A program made the position numbers and the translations under genes. From NCBI RefSeq assembly GCF_002115785.1, contig NZ_JFJY01000001.1, positions 248,001-312,000 on the forward strand: 64,000 bases of DNA, written 5' to 3'. Below are positions 55,544 through 64,000 of this stretch, in pieces. The stretch comes from Thalassospira sp. MCCC 1A03138. Its GTDB lineage: Bacteria; Pseudomonadota; Alphaproteobacteria; Rhodospirillales; Thalassospiraceae. The notes below the pieces were generated by a model. It saw only the letters and a program-made list of their open reading frames with translations, was not told where the DNA came from and searched no databases. How positions within the stretch are numbered: the first letter of the stretch is position 1; the number at the start of each line of letters is the position of its first letter.

Positions 55544-56594
55544 CGGCATTCTCCCGCATGGCAATCCCCGCCGCCATCCCGCAACAAATCAGGTAATGCC
55601 CGTATGACAGTGTATTGTCCGTCACCATCGTCACCACGACTGATACCAGAACACACATCGCCAACCGCGATCCCCGCGCAAACCAGATCAGCATCCCCCA
55701 ACCCATCAGCCAAAGGATTGCTCCGATCAATCCCGTCTCGAACAGGATCCGGAAATGATCATTATGCAGCGCGCCGAATGCCGCCGCAGACGGCAAATCC
55801 TGCAAAATCGCCTCGACACTGCCCGCTCCAAAGCCAAGCCATTGCCGCGCGGCGGATGCCGTTTGCCAATCATCCCAGAACATCCGCCAGAATACCAATC
55901 GCCCACTGCCATGCGTCATCAAAAGGCGCGGCAGCCAGATCGTCGTCATCACCCCCACCGCAATCAAAGTCGGCAAACCGAAAAGCCACGTCATTGCTCG
56001 CGAAAACCGAACCCGACCGACGAAGGCGATCATCAGCGCCAAAACCGCAATCCGCGTCTGGCTCAGGACCACGGCAACCGCTGCAACCCCACCAATCCAT
56101 CCGCGCGCATGCCCCCGCATCGCGCACGTCAATGCAAACAACCCCAGAAACAGAAACGGATGATTAAGCCGCCACCCTTCATGGGTGATCTGAAAAACGC
56201 TTGCCATCGGCAGATACAAAATCAATGCTGGCACCATCACCCGCAAACAATCCCACCCCAGCCATAGGCCGCATATCAGGCCAAGCGGCAGGATCAAAAG
56301 ATTGCCGATCAACCGGATTTTCTCATCCGTCCCTCCGTCGCCAAGCCCAATAACCCCGACCAACCCCGCCAGCAAAAGCATGGCGACCAATCCATCCCCC
56401 GTCAATCGCCCCCGCAAAATCGCAGGCCCAACCCAAATCCCCCAAAACCCGATCAGGATCAGCTTCGCCAGCATCCCGCCAAACCCGGTCAGCCAAAGGG
56501 ACGCCAGCATTGCCACAATGCCCAGCAAAAGAACGGGCACGTTTGAGCCCGTCGCATCCCCGGCCGTGTCCGGCTTCGCGTTCATTTCGGCCAT
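55530..56594 (-). CDS. O-antigen ligase / polymerase-like membrane protein 1
   Basis: A 354-residue multi-span protein of the Wzy/WaaL group. It has about 10 helices; a large periplasmic loop carries the usual RQWLGFGAGSVEAILQD and HNDHFRILFETGLIGA region. Such enzymes join or polymerise lipid-linked glycans at the periplasmic face. Start ATG 56594 has AGGGG 7-8 bases before it. It is followed on the same strand by the toroid protein gene, overlapped by 14 bases, and divergent from a second ligase-like gene 80 bases away. Confidence 0.85.
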   Translation of the reverse strand: MAEMNAKPDTAGDATGSNVPVLLLGIVAMLASLWLTGFGGMLAKLILIGFWGIWVGPAILRGRLTGDGLVAMLLLAGLVGVIGLGDGGTDEKIRLIGNLLILPLGLICGLWLGWDCLRVMVPALILYLPMASVFQITHEGWRLNHPFLFLGLFALTCAMRGHARGWIGGVAAVAVVLSQTRIAVLALMIAFVGRVRFSRAMTWLFGLPTLIAVGVMTTIWLPRLLMTHGSGRLVFWRMFWDDWQTASAARQWLGFGAGSVEAILQDLPSAAAFGALHNDHFRILFETGLIGAILWLMGWGMLIWFARGSRLAMCVLVSVVVTMVTDNTLSYGHYLICCGMAAGIAMRENADARQ

Positions 56595-56674
56595 GAATTG
56601 CCCCTGCGACACCACGCCACACCACGCTGCGGGACAAAGTCGAAAAACTCCGCTATCGTGATCAGCTTGAAATC

Positions 56675-58039
56675 ATGGATATTTTCGAAACGCTGATGCA
56701 GCGACTGGTGCCATTTTGCCTGACATCCCAGATCGTTCTGGCCCCGATCATGCTGGGCAGTGCACGACCTTGGGCGATAGCGGTTCTGACCATCCTGACC
56801 GGCATCGGGTTGCTGGCGGCGGGATGGTTCGGCAACGTGAAACTGACCCGACCGATCAAACAGGTTGGCATTGCCGGGACACTCCTGTCTGTATGGCTGG
56901 CCGTGCAGGCCGCACCGATCTGGCCAACGCTGCCTGCTCCTTTCAACGCATCGCACCTTGCCCTTTACCCAACCGCCTTCCTGCCAATGATCGGCAGTGT
57001 TTTGTGGCTGGTCGGTATCTATGCGCTGGCCGCTGGATGCGCGCAAATGCAGGGCGATAAATTCACCCGCATAATCGCATGGGCCGTGATAATTGCGGCA
57101 ATTCTGCAAGTCGCACTTACCTGTCTTGCCGATATCTTCTCGTTTGAAAGCACCTATTGGTTTGCCAAGCAGGCCCATCTTGATGACTGGACCGGAAGCT
57201 TTGCCAATCGCAACGCCTTTGGCGGCCTGATGACGATTGCGGCGATCTGCGCCCTTTACCTTTTCTTCGCCAAAGGCACGGCCACAATCGGAAGCCGGAT
57301 TGATCACGCGGCCGGCTGGATCGCACTTGCGCTGATTTTCACATCCGCCCTGTTCGCCAGCCATTCGCGAAGTGCGGTTCTCGCACTGGCGATTGCCCTC
57401 ATCACCTTTGCAATCATGCTTCGCCCAAAAGCAAACCGCCTGCTGCCGCGCATCACCTATCCCGTTCTTATCATAGCCTGCGTTACAACTGCCCTGATCG
57501 TCATCGCCATGCTCATTCCCGATCTTGGCAATCGCTTTGCCGAACTGGCCCGCCCCGATCTGATCCAGCGCGATGACGCATGGCACACTGCCATCATCGC
57601 CATATCCCATCGCCCATTTACCGGCTTTGGCCCGAACGCGATTGCGCTGGTGATGGATCATTTCGCAACCCTTGGTCTTAACCGCAAAGCCGCATGGTTC
57701 AGCAGCCATAATTTATGGCTTGATGCCGCCCTCATCTTTGGCATTCCCGTAACGCTGGTGATGGCTGGTTTTATCTTGTATCGGCTGGCACGCACTTTCC
57801 GAGCAACCGAAAACCGTCTGGATCGAACGCTTATGACCAGCCTTGCGGCTCTGATCGGTATCATGTCCAGCATCGGCTGGGTCGCGTCGATGCCTGCACT
57901 CATTCTGCCCTTCCTGTCCCTTCTCGCTGCGCTTGAAGCAAGGCCGAAAGTACAAAGCCGCGCAGCATCACAATATCGGAACGATCCCCAGCAATCCGTG
58001 CGGCCCGATCCAGTTCTTCGCCAATCGCCTGCGGATTAA
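56675..58039 (+). CDS. O-antigen ligase / polymerase-like membrane protein 2
   Basis: A 454-residue multi-span protein, also of the Wzy/WaaL/ExoQ type. The periplasmic loop has TGSFANRNAFGGLMTIAAI near its start, then HRPFTGFGPNAIALVMD and FSSHNLWLDAALIFGIPVT, as in EPS polymerases. It differs enough from the neighbouring ligase-like protein that a simple duplicate is unlikely. No good ribosome site precedes the ATG. Its last 140 bases overlap an oppositely read gene (57900-58328), so the two genes are in antisense over their ends. Confidence 0.85.
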   Translation: MDIFETLMQRLVPFCLTSQIVLAPIMLGSARPWAIAVLTILTGIGLLAAGWFGNVKLTRPIKQVGIAGTLLSVWLAVQAAPIWPTLPAPFNASHLALYPTAFLPMIGSVLWLVGIYALAAGCAQMQGDKFTRIIAWAVIIAAILQVALTCLADIFSFESTYWFAKQAHLDDWTGSFANRNAFGGLMTIAAICALYLFFAKGTATIGSRIDHAAGWIALALIFTSALFASHSRSAVLALAIALITFAIMLRPKANRLLPRITYPVLIIACVTTALIVIAMLIPDLGNRFAELARPDLIQRDDAWHTAIIAISHRPFTGFGPNAIALVMDHFATLGLNRKAAWFSSHNLWLDAALIFGIPVTLVMAGFILYRLARTFRATENRLDRTLMTSLAALIGIMSSIGWVASMPALILPFLSLLAALEARPKVQSRAASQYRNDPQQSVRPDPVLRQSPAD

Positions 58040-58328
58040 AGTCTTGTTGCCGCGCCCGTGCCAAAGCCCGAAGCGACATCAAAACCGGATCAAACGGCGC
58101 ATCCAAAAGCTCCGCACTCGTCAATATCTCCAAAGCCACCCAGTCGCCTGATTTAAAAGCTGCCGTGACCGCCTGCTGCTTTGCGTAATCGGCAAATCCA
58201 TCCCCATCACGCAAAGCGGCCTCGATATCCGACACATTCCGCAATACCGCCATCTCAGCCCCAAGGCGGCCCAAACCGATCCCGATCAACACCAGCCCGG
58301 CAAATATAGGGATCAGGCGAAAACGCAT
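57900..58328 (-). CDS. Hypothetical EPS-operon protein with N-terminal membrane helix
   Basis: A 142-residue protein: one membrane or signal helix (LIPIFAGLVLIGIGLGRL) followed by a soluble, mostly helical part (AFKSGDWVALEILTS, LMSLRALARARQQDF) that looks like tetratricopeptide-like helix pairs. Its ATG overlaps the stop of the tyrosine kinase gene as TGATG, so it is coupled to that gene and probably helps EPS assembly. The 3' 140 bases lie over the end of the O-antigen ligase-like gene on the other strand. No family is recognised. Confidence 0.7.
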   Translation of the reverse strand: MRFRLIPIFAGLVLIGIGLGRLGAEMAVLRNVSDIEAALRDGDGFADYAKQQAVTAAFKSGDWVALEILTSAELLDAPFDPVLMSLRALARARQQDFNPQAIGEELDRAARIAGDRSDIVMLRGFVLSALLQAQREGTGRAE

Positions 58329-60376
58329 CAGCCGTCCTCCGCCCTGTCGGCATTGTTCCGACCATACGCCGGTCTGCCCCGTGTGGCAGCCAGGACAAGA
58401 CCATCGGGCACCAGCCCGGCGGCGTTCAACTGATTGATGGCATCGCGCACATCGCGGCGTTTGCTGTAACCACGGCGCAGCACCAGCAAGCGGGCATCCG
58501 CCGCCCCCATCAGCAATATCGCATCGGCCACCGATAAAACCGGCGGACTATCAATCACGATTCGGTCATAACGACCGTGCAGATGATCCAGAACATCCAG
58601 TAATCCATTCTGAAGCAAGCCGGTTGCAAAGCTTCCCGGTACGGATGCCCGCGCACCGATATAGTCAAAAGATTCGCGATCTTCCCCTCTTTGAATGGCG
58701 TCCTCCAACGTCCCGTCACCGGCCAGAACCGCCGTCAAATCCGACACGTTGCCAACACGCGCAAATCCCGTTGGGTGGCGCAGATCGCCATCAAGCAAAA
58801 TCGTTTTCATCCCCGCAGTTGCAAAGCTTGTCGCAAGATCACGCGCCAGTCTGCTTTTTCCCTCCCCCGGCATAGCCGACCCGATGCAACTGACATGGGC
58901 GCGGCCCGCATGCACGCGCGTTTTGGCAAGGATATTGATCAAAACCGCCAGATGACCAACCGCTTCCTCGATCGAAACCGCATTGGCAAAGGGGTCATCA
59001 ACTTGCGGAGTCCGGGCGTAAAGCTGGATACCAAACCGGTCTTCCAACTTCCCGTCATCATGGATCGCCTGATCGAAATAGTGTCTTAGCATCCCCGCAA
59101 CAACGGCGGCAAAAAGCGCGACCAGAACTGAAGCCATCCACAAATCGCGCCTGGTCGGAAACTCCGCCGTTTCAGGCAGGCTTGCGGCCTGCATCACCGT
59201 CACATCACTTTGAAATGCAGCCAATGCGATGCGAAGTTCCTGCTCCGCTGTGCCAAGCGTGTCGGCTTCGCTGCGCATCAGTTCCACCGCGCGCAAAAGG
59301 GCGGCCTGCCCCTGTGCCTTTTCATGGCGAACAGTCAATTTTTCCTGCCAGTCATCACGCTGGCTTCTGATCACATCATATTGTTTTTGCGCATCTCGCA
59401 GATCAAGCGCGATCTTCTCTGCCACCACCAACACGGCGTCACGCAGATGCCGCTGCACGGTTTCAAGTTCGCGATGAACAGCAATCATCGCCGGATGCTT
59501 GGGACCGTATCTCTGATCCAATGCCGCATGATTTCGACGCACCTCGTCATATTGCCCAGAAAGCCGTCGAACCGTTTCATTATTGGCAATCGGTGGCAGG
59601 GCCAGAAGGGCATCAATCGACTGCGCATTCGCCCGCGCATCGGCCATCAGGCGTGCCCGTTCCAGATCACGCCGCGCAACCTCCAGCGCGCCATTCAATT
59701 GATAAATCCGGTCCAGCATCAAACGGCTTTCATCGGGTTCGATAAAGCCTGCCTGCTGTTGCCACACCGAAAGATCGGTTTCGGCCTGCGCCAGCTTTGC
59801 GTTCGCGGCCAAAAGCTGTTCGGACGTTTCCATCAACCTCGCGCGAAGTCCCTGTTTGCGTGCACTTTCGCGCTGCCAAAGGTAACTATCGATAACGGCA
59901 TTCAGGATTTTCTGGCTTTGCACCGCATCATGATCGGTCAGACTAACCTCGATCACGGACGCATTGCCAATGCGCACCACCTCGATCCGTGATCGCAGGG
60001 CACCAAGTACGCGGTTATCGCCTGCTTCATTTCCCTCACTTCCGTCAATCGCGGGCACGATCTGAACGCCCTCGCCGCGCAGGACCGAAAGTGCGGTTGC
60101 CAGTACTTCATTTCCGCGAAGCTCCGCCATTGCGGTTTCCAGATGCTGCGCGATCCCGCCCCCGTCTATCGGGGTATCTTCGCGATCGATCACAAAGGCA
60201 ATTTCGGCCACCGAACGATAGGTTGGCATCAGTCGGGGAATAAGAGCCGCGGCCACCATCAACACCGCAACAAAAACCAGCATCACAATCCCGCGGCGCT
60301 GCCACAGCACCGCGAACAGATCGATCAACGTCAAGTCTGTATCCTTGTCGGTTTGCAGTTGATCCGAATGCCTCAT
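58328..60376 (-). CDS. Polysaccharide co-polymerase / tyrosine autokinase (Wzc/GumC/ExoP type)
   Basis: A 682-residue inner-membrane protein controlling chain length and export. Wzz domain (14-110) with helix 29-47; a coiled-coil periplasmic part (about 165-390); a second helix 412-430; then a BY-kinase. Walker A is SAMPGEGKS (500-508), Walker A' LLDGDLR (528-534), Walker B IVIDSPP (606-612). The usual C-terminal tyrosine cluster is nearly absent: only Y671 (RPAYGRNN) lies in the tail. It sits in an operon with the WecG-like fusion upstream (ATGA overlap) and a helical protein downstream. Confidence 0.92.
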   Translation of the reverse strand: MRHSDQLQTDKDTDLTLIDLFAVLWQRRGIVMLVFVAVLMVAAALIPRLMPTYRSVAEIAFVIDREDTPIDGGGIAQHLETAMAELRGNEVLATALSVLRGEGVQIVPAIDGSEGNEAGDNRVLGALRSRIEVVRIGNASVIEVSLTDHDAVQSQKILNAVIDSYLWQRESARKQGLRARLMETSEQLLAANAKLAQAETDLSVWQQQAGFIEPDESRLMLDRIYQLNGALEVARRDLERARLMADARANAQSIDALLALPPIANNETVRRLSGQYDEVRRNHAALDQRYGPKHPAMIAVHRELETVQRHLRDAVLVVAEKIALDLRDAQKQYDVIRSQRDDWQEKLTVRHEKAQGQAALLRAVELMRSEADTLGTAEQELRIALAAFQSDVTVMQAASLPETAEFPTRRDLWMASVLVALFAAVVAGMLRHYFDQAIHDDGKLEDRFGIQLYARTPQVDDPFANAVSIEEAVGHLAVLINILAKTRVHAGRAHVSCIGSAMPGEGKSRLARDLATSFATAGMKTILLDGDLRHPTGFARVGNVSDLTAVLAGDGTLEDAIQRGEDRESFDYIGARASVPGSFATGLLQNGLLDVLDHLHGRYDRIVIDSPPVLSVADAILLMGAADARLLVLRRGYSKRRDVRDAINQLNAAGLVPDGLVLAATRGRPAYGRNNADRAEDG

Positions 60377-61800
60377 CGCGGGCTGACCGATGGCTGTTCA
60401 ATCCAGTCCGACTGATCGGTATCTGCCCTTTCTTCCGTAAGGCTCGTGTTCCAGCTTTGCGCCGCCGCCGGGTCCCATTGCCTGTAATACGTGCTGAAAC
60501 GAATTGGCAAAAAGGGCTGGAGTGGCTTTGATATCGATCCCGGACTGGTATTGTCGGTTGTCTCTGACGCGACGGCTTGCTCGCGATATCCCGCATCAAA
60601 AAACCGCCTTGAGATTTCAGGCATCGTTCCTGCTGCCATCGCGTCACGCATCATGGGTTCGGGATACATTTCCACCACCCGAAGCACCGCCTTCATAACG
60701 ATCAATTCCATCAGAAAACTGCCTGTCCCGCCGGGCATGAGCATCTGCGTCAAGACCAGAACCCGATCCAGAACCAGTAAGACCATCCTGAAATCCTCTG
60801 GCCCCAGATTGCCTTCGCTTGTCACCACATCCCGCCCCAACAATCTTGCAATCAGGGCATCGACAGTATCGTCAATTTCTACAGTGTCGTCTTCGGATAG
60901 CTGATCAGTCAGGAATTGCATGATCTGGTTTGCATTTGCCTCGACCACTTCGATTTCAGGTGAGGGTAAAACCACCTGTCCGCTGGCATCGGCGGGCGTC
61001 AACACAAGCCAGATCGTAAATCCGACAATCACGACCCAACCTGCCGCGCGGTAAAATCGTCTAGCCCATGCCCGCAAGATTGCCGGAATGACACCCCCGG
61101 CAAACCGCCAAAGCCCACGACCATACCGTGGCACCATCGCGCGCGGTGCCATGGCAATGCGCCATGCAAATTCCAGCCCGCATCGCTGCATCATCGCCGG
61201 TGCCCGCCTGATATCACCGGCCAGCACATCAAACGCCCCCCCAACCCCCATGATAAAACGGCATCCGGTTTTCGGCCCGTAATTCACCACAAACGCATCC
61301 TTGCGCGGACTGGGAAGGGCAACAAACACCACGTCCGCACCGCTGGCCCGAACCTTTTCGGCCAGTTTGGCATCATCGGGGTCGTAACCGTGATGGCCCC
61401 CGGCAATGATCAGTTCGGGAAAATCGCGGCGAAGGCGTGCTTGCACGCGATGCAGAACATCATCGCGTGCGCCTAGCAAAAAGACCGAACGTCCCGCCGC
61501 CTCAAACCTTGGCAAAAGGCTTTCCATCAAATCAATGCCTGTCACCCGTTCGGGCACCGCAAGGCCCAGCAATCGCGCCGCCCAGACAATCCCCATCCCA
61601 TCCGCCGACAGGCAATCGGCCTGTGCCAAAACACGCCAAAGACCGCCATCCCGACACGCTTGTGCGAATTTGACCGCATTTAACGACAAATGGCGGAAAC
61701 AGCCTTCTTGATGGATATTGGAACAGATGTGATCGGCCAATGACGCCTGCCTGCGCAGATCAAGCATCAGGCCGAAAAAGTCCCCTCGGTCGCTGGTCAT
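60373..61800 (-). CDS. WecG/TagA-type glycosyltransferase fused to a membrane anchor and an unknown domain
   Basis: A 475-residue fusion. Residues 1-220 are a GT26 (WecG/TagA/CpsF) enzyme with SLNAVKFAQACRDG, SADGMGIVWAARLLG and ALPSPRKDAFVVNYG; such enzymes add the second sugar to an undecaprenyl-linked acceptor. A membrane helix follows at 254-270 (GWVVIVGFTIWLVLTPA). Residues 271-475 form a further domain, acidic and helix-rich at 283-405 (LSEDDTVEIDDTVDALIARL), then a proline/serine-rich tail. No family is recognised for that part. The usual GT26 proteins end soon after the transferase, so the tail is an addition. Its stop overlaps the kinase ATG as ATGA. Confidence 0.85.
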   Translation of the reverse strand: MTSDRGDFFGLMLDLRRQASLADHICSNIHQEGCFRHLSLNAVKFAQACRDGGLWRVLAQADCLSADGMGIVWAARLLGLAVPERVTGIDLMESLLPRFEAAGRSVFLLGARDDVLHRVQARLRRDFPELIIAGGHHGYDPDDAKLAEKVRASGADVVFVALPSPRKDAFVVNYGPKTGCRFIMGVGGAFDVLAGDIRRAPAMMQRCGLEFAWRIAMAPRAMVPRYGRGLWRFAGGVIPAILRAWARRFYRAAGWVVIVGFTIWLVLTPADASGQVVLPSPEIEVVEANANQIMQFLTDQLSEDDTVEIDDTVDALIARLLGRDVVTSEGNLGPEDFRMVLLVLDRVLVLTQMLMPGGTGSFLMELIVMKAVLRVVEMYPEPMMRDAMAAGTMPEISRRFFDAGYREQAVASETTDNTSPGSISKPLQPFLPIRFSTYYRQWDPAAAQSWNTSLTEERADTDQSDWIEQPSVSPR

Positions 61801-61940
61801 CCCCGCCGATCTCTCCCCAATGTCCCTTTATATGATGGCTGCAATTGTTCGGCCCCCGACAACCATCTGACAAAGCATTGAAATTCAAAGTAACTTATGA
61901 TTGTTTTATCATCAAGACAAACACCAAAGAGTGATGGCGC
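61801..61940. other. Divergent promoter region of the EPS locus
   Basis: 140 bases separate the leftward wecG-like operon and the rightward glycosyltransferases. An AT-rich patch at 61880-61925 (TAACTTATGATTGTTTTATC) is the likely promoter site. No gene or clear repeat. Confidence 0.45.
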
Positions 61941-63068
61941 GTGAAGATCATTCTCCTTACGAATATCGTTCCGCCCTACCGGCAACGCGCCTATGGCATG
62001 TTGGCCCGCCTTGTTCATGCCTGCAAACCGGCCCGCAATCCAGATGGCGGCTTCCACGTCATCTGCACCCACCGTCACGAACCGCAACGCGCATGGCCGA
62101 TGCTGACCGGCGATTTCGCCCAATCAATCCTACCCGGCATCAAAATCCCGCTTGGTGAAAATCGGACGATCCCGATTAATTTCGGTCTAATCCGCGCCCT
62201 TGACGCCGCCCGGCCTGATGTCCTGATCCTTGCCGGTTTCGGACTGGCACAATGGCAGGCACATCTTTATGCTCGCCGACACAATATCCCAACCATTTTA
62301 CAGTTTGATGGTTGGGCCGGGTCGGACGCCACCTATCAAAACCGTCTTCGCGATTGCATCCGGAAAACGATGATCGCGCATGCCAAAATCTGCATTGCCG
62401 CCGGGGAAAATGGCCAAGACTGGTTTGTCAAATCCGGCAAGGTCAGAAACAATATCCTGATCGCCCCGATCCCGCCTTCCTTCACGGCTCCCAATCATCT
62501 TCACGGCTTCGATGACCGTCCCGTCGATCTTTTATGGTGCGGAAGGCCAACATTATCCAAGGGCTTCGAAACCTTCCTTGAAATTGCAGCCGAACTACAC
62601 CGCCAAGGCCACGCAAAGCGTATACAAATCGTCGGGGCCTGCGACCAGAACGACCTTGCAAACCGGCTTGCGGGACTAGGTCTGAGCAAGGCCACCCACC
62701 ATATACCCGAAATCCCGCCGGCGAAATTGCCCAGCATCTATCAGCAGGCCAAACTCTGTCTCCTGCCCAGCCGCAATGATGCCTATGGCGTCACCGTGAT
62801 CGAGACCATTGCATGCGGCACCGTCGCTCTCGCAAGCAACCGGGTCGGCTGCGTTCCCGATATTCTCGGCACCGCCGAAATTCTGCCTTGCAACATCGTG
62901 CCCGCATGGATGGCGGCCTGCGCGCGATTGCTAAGTGATCGCGCCGCATGGCAGAAAACCCAAGCCCGGCAGTATTCCCGCATCGCCAACAACACTCCCG
63001 CCCATCACGCCGAAACCATCTTACGGGCTTGCAAGATGGCAAACAGCGCGGAGGCGCCTGATGCATAA
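61941..63068 (+). CDS. Glycosyltransferase family 4
   Basis: A 375-residue GT-B glycosyltransferase. N-terminal acceptor domain starts MKIILLTNIVPPYRQRAYGM; the C-terminal nucleotide-sugar site has LLWCGRPTLSKGFETFLEIA and EX7E-type VIETIACGTVALASN. It probably adds one sugar during EPS unit assembly. Start is GTG 61941 after a weak AAAGAG site. It overlaps the next glycosyltransferase gene by 8 bases, so the two are co-translated. Confidence 0.9.
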   Translation: MKIILLTNIVPPYRQRAYGMLARLVHACKPARNPDGGFHVICTHRHEPQRAWPMLTGDFAQSILPGIKIPLGENRTIPINFGLIRALDAARPDVLILAGFGLAQWQAHLYARRHNIPTILQFDGWAGSDATYQNRLRDCIRKTMIAHAKICIAAGENGQDWFVKSGKVRNNILIAPIPPSFTAPNHLHGFDDRPVDLLWCGRPTLSKGFETFLEIAAELHRQGHAKRIQIVGACDQNDLANRLAGLGLSKATHHIPEIPPAKLPSIYQQAKLCLLPSRNDAYGVTVIETIACGTVALASNRVGCVPDILGTAEILPCNIVPAWMAACARLLSDRAAWQKTQARQYSRIANNTPAHHAETILRACKMANSAEAPDA

Positions 63069-64000
63069 CCGCGTTTTGGTCAGTGATGCCCCGGTCTGGA
63101 TGATTGGCCGCAATGACCAGCTCCGCATTCTCGCCGCCCATCTAGCACACCATAAGCGGCTGGTCCGCTGGGACAGTTTCTGGCGTCATGACGGCAGCGG
63201 TTTTCTCACCTCGCCGGCCCGGCGGGTGGAACCACATCTTTCCACTGTTCCCGGCCGACACCTCATGCCCGATATTATGGGAAAGCTCGCACAAAAACTT
63301 CACCTTCCCGCGCGAAACCTCTATTCCGATCTGCCTCTATCATGGCTGGCGCGTCTCCATATGCCCGATGCCCGTATCCTCCACGGTCAGGGAAATTACA
63401 GCTTTCCCGCCATGCGAGCCGCCCGTGCACATGGCATGACGATCATTTCGGATGTCACCGGCCAGCTTGCCCCGGTCCGCCATCGCCAGCTCGCCGACGA
63501 ATATCACCATCACGGTTTGCGTTATCGCGAGATATCAAACTTCCTTGCCCGCCGCCGCATTGCAGAAGCCCGATTTGCCGATGGCGTTTTTGCCCCCTCC
63601 GACGTGGTTGCCGCCGGACTCGAAGAATGCGGCATTGATCCGGCACGCATTCATCTGGTGCCCTTTGCGTCCGGCCTGTGTTCTCAATTGGTCAAGGCCG
63701 AACGACCAACACAAAATCCCGGCATCACCCGCCTTCTCTATGTCGGCAATATCTCGATTGCCAAGGGCATCCGAATTTTGATCGAAGCCTTCCGTGCGCT
63801 GCGCACCCGTCATGGGCCTTCCATCACGCTTGATCTGATCGGTGCGGCACAGCCCTGTGCGTTCGCCTATCTTTCCAAACTGCCGCAGGGTTGCGTCTGG
63901 CACGGTGCAATGCCACAGGCGAAGCTTGCCGAGCACTTGCTCTCCCACGGTATATTCGTCTTCCCCAGCCTGTCCGAAGGCAGCAGCCTTGCTGTACTTG
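63061..64000 (+). CDS. Glycosyltransferase family 4, partial (runs off right edge)
   Basis: An open frame from ATG 63061 stays open to the window end (313 codons). The start overlaps the end of the preceding glycosyltransferase. Seen: MHNRVLVSDAPVWMIGRNDQ, then RIHLVPFASGL, LLYVGNISIAKGIRILIEAF (the GT4 donor-domain start) and FVFPSLSEGSSLAVL, the beginning of the EX7E region (PSLSEGSS). A C-terminal half-domain lies beyond the window. Family call is firm; sugar and acceptor unknown. Confidence 0.88.
   Translation, partial: MHNRVLVSDAPVWMIGRNDQLRILAAHLAHHKRLVRWDSFWRHDGSGFLTSPARRVEPHLSTVPGRHLMPDIMGKLAQKLHLPARNLYSDLPLSWLARLHMPDARILHGQGNYSFPAMRAARAHGMTIISDVTGQLAPVRHRQLADEYHHHGLRYREISNFLARRRIAEARFADGVFAPSDVVAAGLEECGIDPARIHLVPFASGLCSQLVKAERPTQNPGITRLLYVGNISIAKGIRILIEAFRALRTRHGPSITLDLIGAAQPCAFAYLSKLPQGCVWHGAMPQAKLAEHLLSHGIFVFPSLSEGSSLAVL

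Noticed and set aside
1-64000. Prophage, defence island, CRISPR array, insertion sequence or tRNA-borne integration site
   Set aside because: No integrase, transposase, capsid, restriction, Cas gene or regular repeat-spacer pattern was seen, and no tRNA gene was recognised.

Overview
The window reads as chromosome of a free-living, motile, Gram-negative alphaproteobacterium, most likely a marine Rhodospirillales of the Thalassospira type. This rests on gene content: a class I lysyl-tRNA synthetase, PAS/GGDEF/EAL proteins, several chemoreceptors, a HisKA_2 kinase, GreB and HrpB, and moderately high GC coding sequence. No rRNA, tRNA, CRISPR array, insertion sequence or prophage was seen. The species is inference.

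Layout. 1-6.1 kb (minus strand): an Afu/Fbp-type ABC importer (binding protein, long fused permease, ATPase), then an inositol-monophosphatase-family gene running off the left edge, and a LacI-family regulator. Three copies of an ATGCACACGTGTGCAT-type palindrome lie before the binding-protein gene, between the two transcription units and before the regulator gene. 6.3-10.7 kb: class IV aminotransferase, DUF4136 lipoprotein, proline dehydrogenase, lysyl-tRNA synthetase. 11.1-21.7 kb: a signalling block with a HisKA_2 kinase overlapping a REC-PAS-PAS-GGDEF-EAL regulator, then three chemoreceptors. The second and third are paralogues with a shared 24-bp upstream element; the third ends in a PilZ-like domain. 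21.8-27.8 kb: DUF1801 protein, an OhrR / secreted esterase / Ohr peroxide module with two operator-like repeats, small metabolic and membrane proteins, and a LysE/AraC convergent pair. 27.9-37.7 kb: DinG-like helicase, an AT-rich glycosyltransferase gene, HdeD-like protein, a TPC-motif P-type ATPase, and a DUF2946 / PepSY / Crp-Fnr group. 37.7-54.1 kb: a large PAS-GGDEF-EAL protein, TerB-like protein, 3-hydroxyisobutyrate-dehydrogenase-type reductase, methyltransferases, SlyX, a cyclase-like DUF3095 protein, LysR regulators beside an MFS transporter and an oxidoreductase/SnoaL pair, GreB, VOC protein and HrpB. 54.2-64 kb: an exopolysaccharide locus with an alpha/alpha-toroid protein, two O-antigen ligase/polymerase-like proteins, a Wzc-type tyrosine autokinase, a WecG/TagA transferase fused to a membrane anchor and an unknown domain, and two GT4 glycosyltransferases. 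The last of these runs off the right edge.

How it may work together. The left locus looks like regulated uptake of a phosphorylated sugar or polyol that the neighbouring phosphatase could then dephosphorylate. The chemoreceptors and cyclic-di-GMP proteins suggest coupled control of motility and surface life, for which the exopolysaccharide locus would be a natural output. Neither link is shown by the sequence alone.
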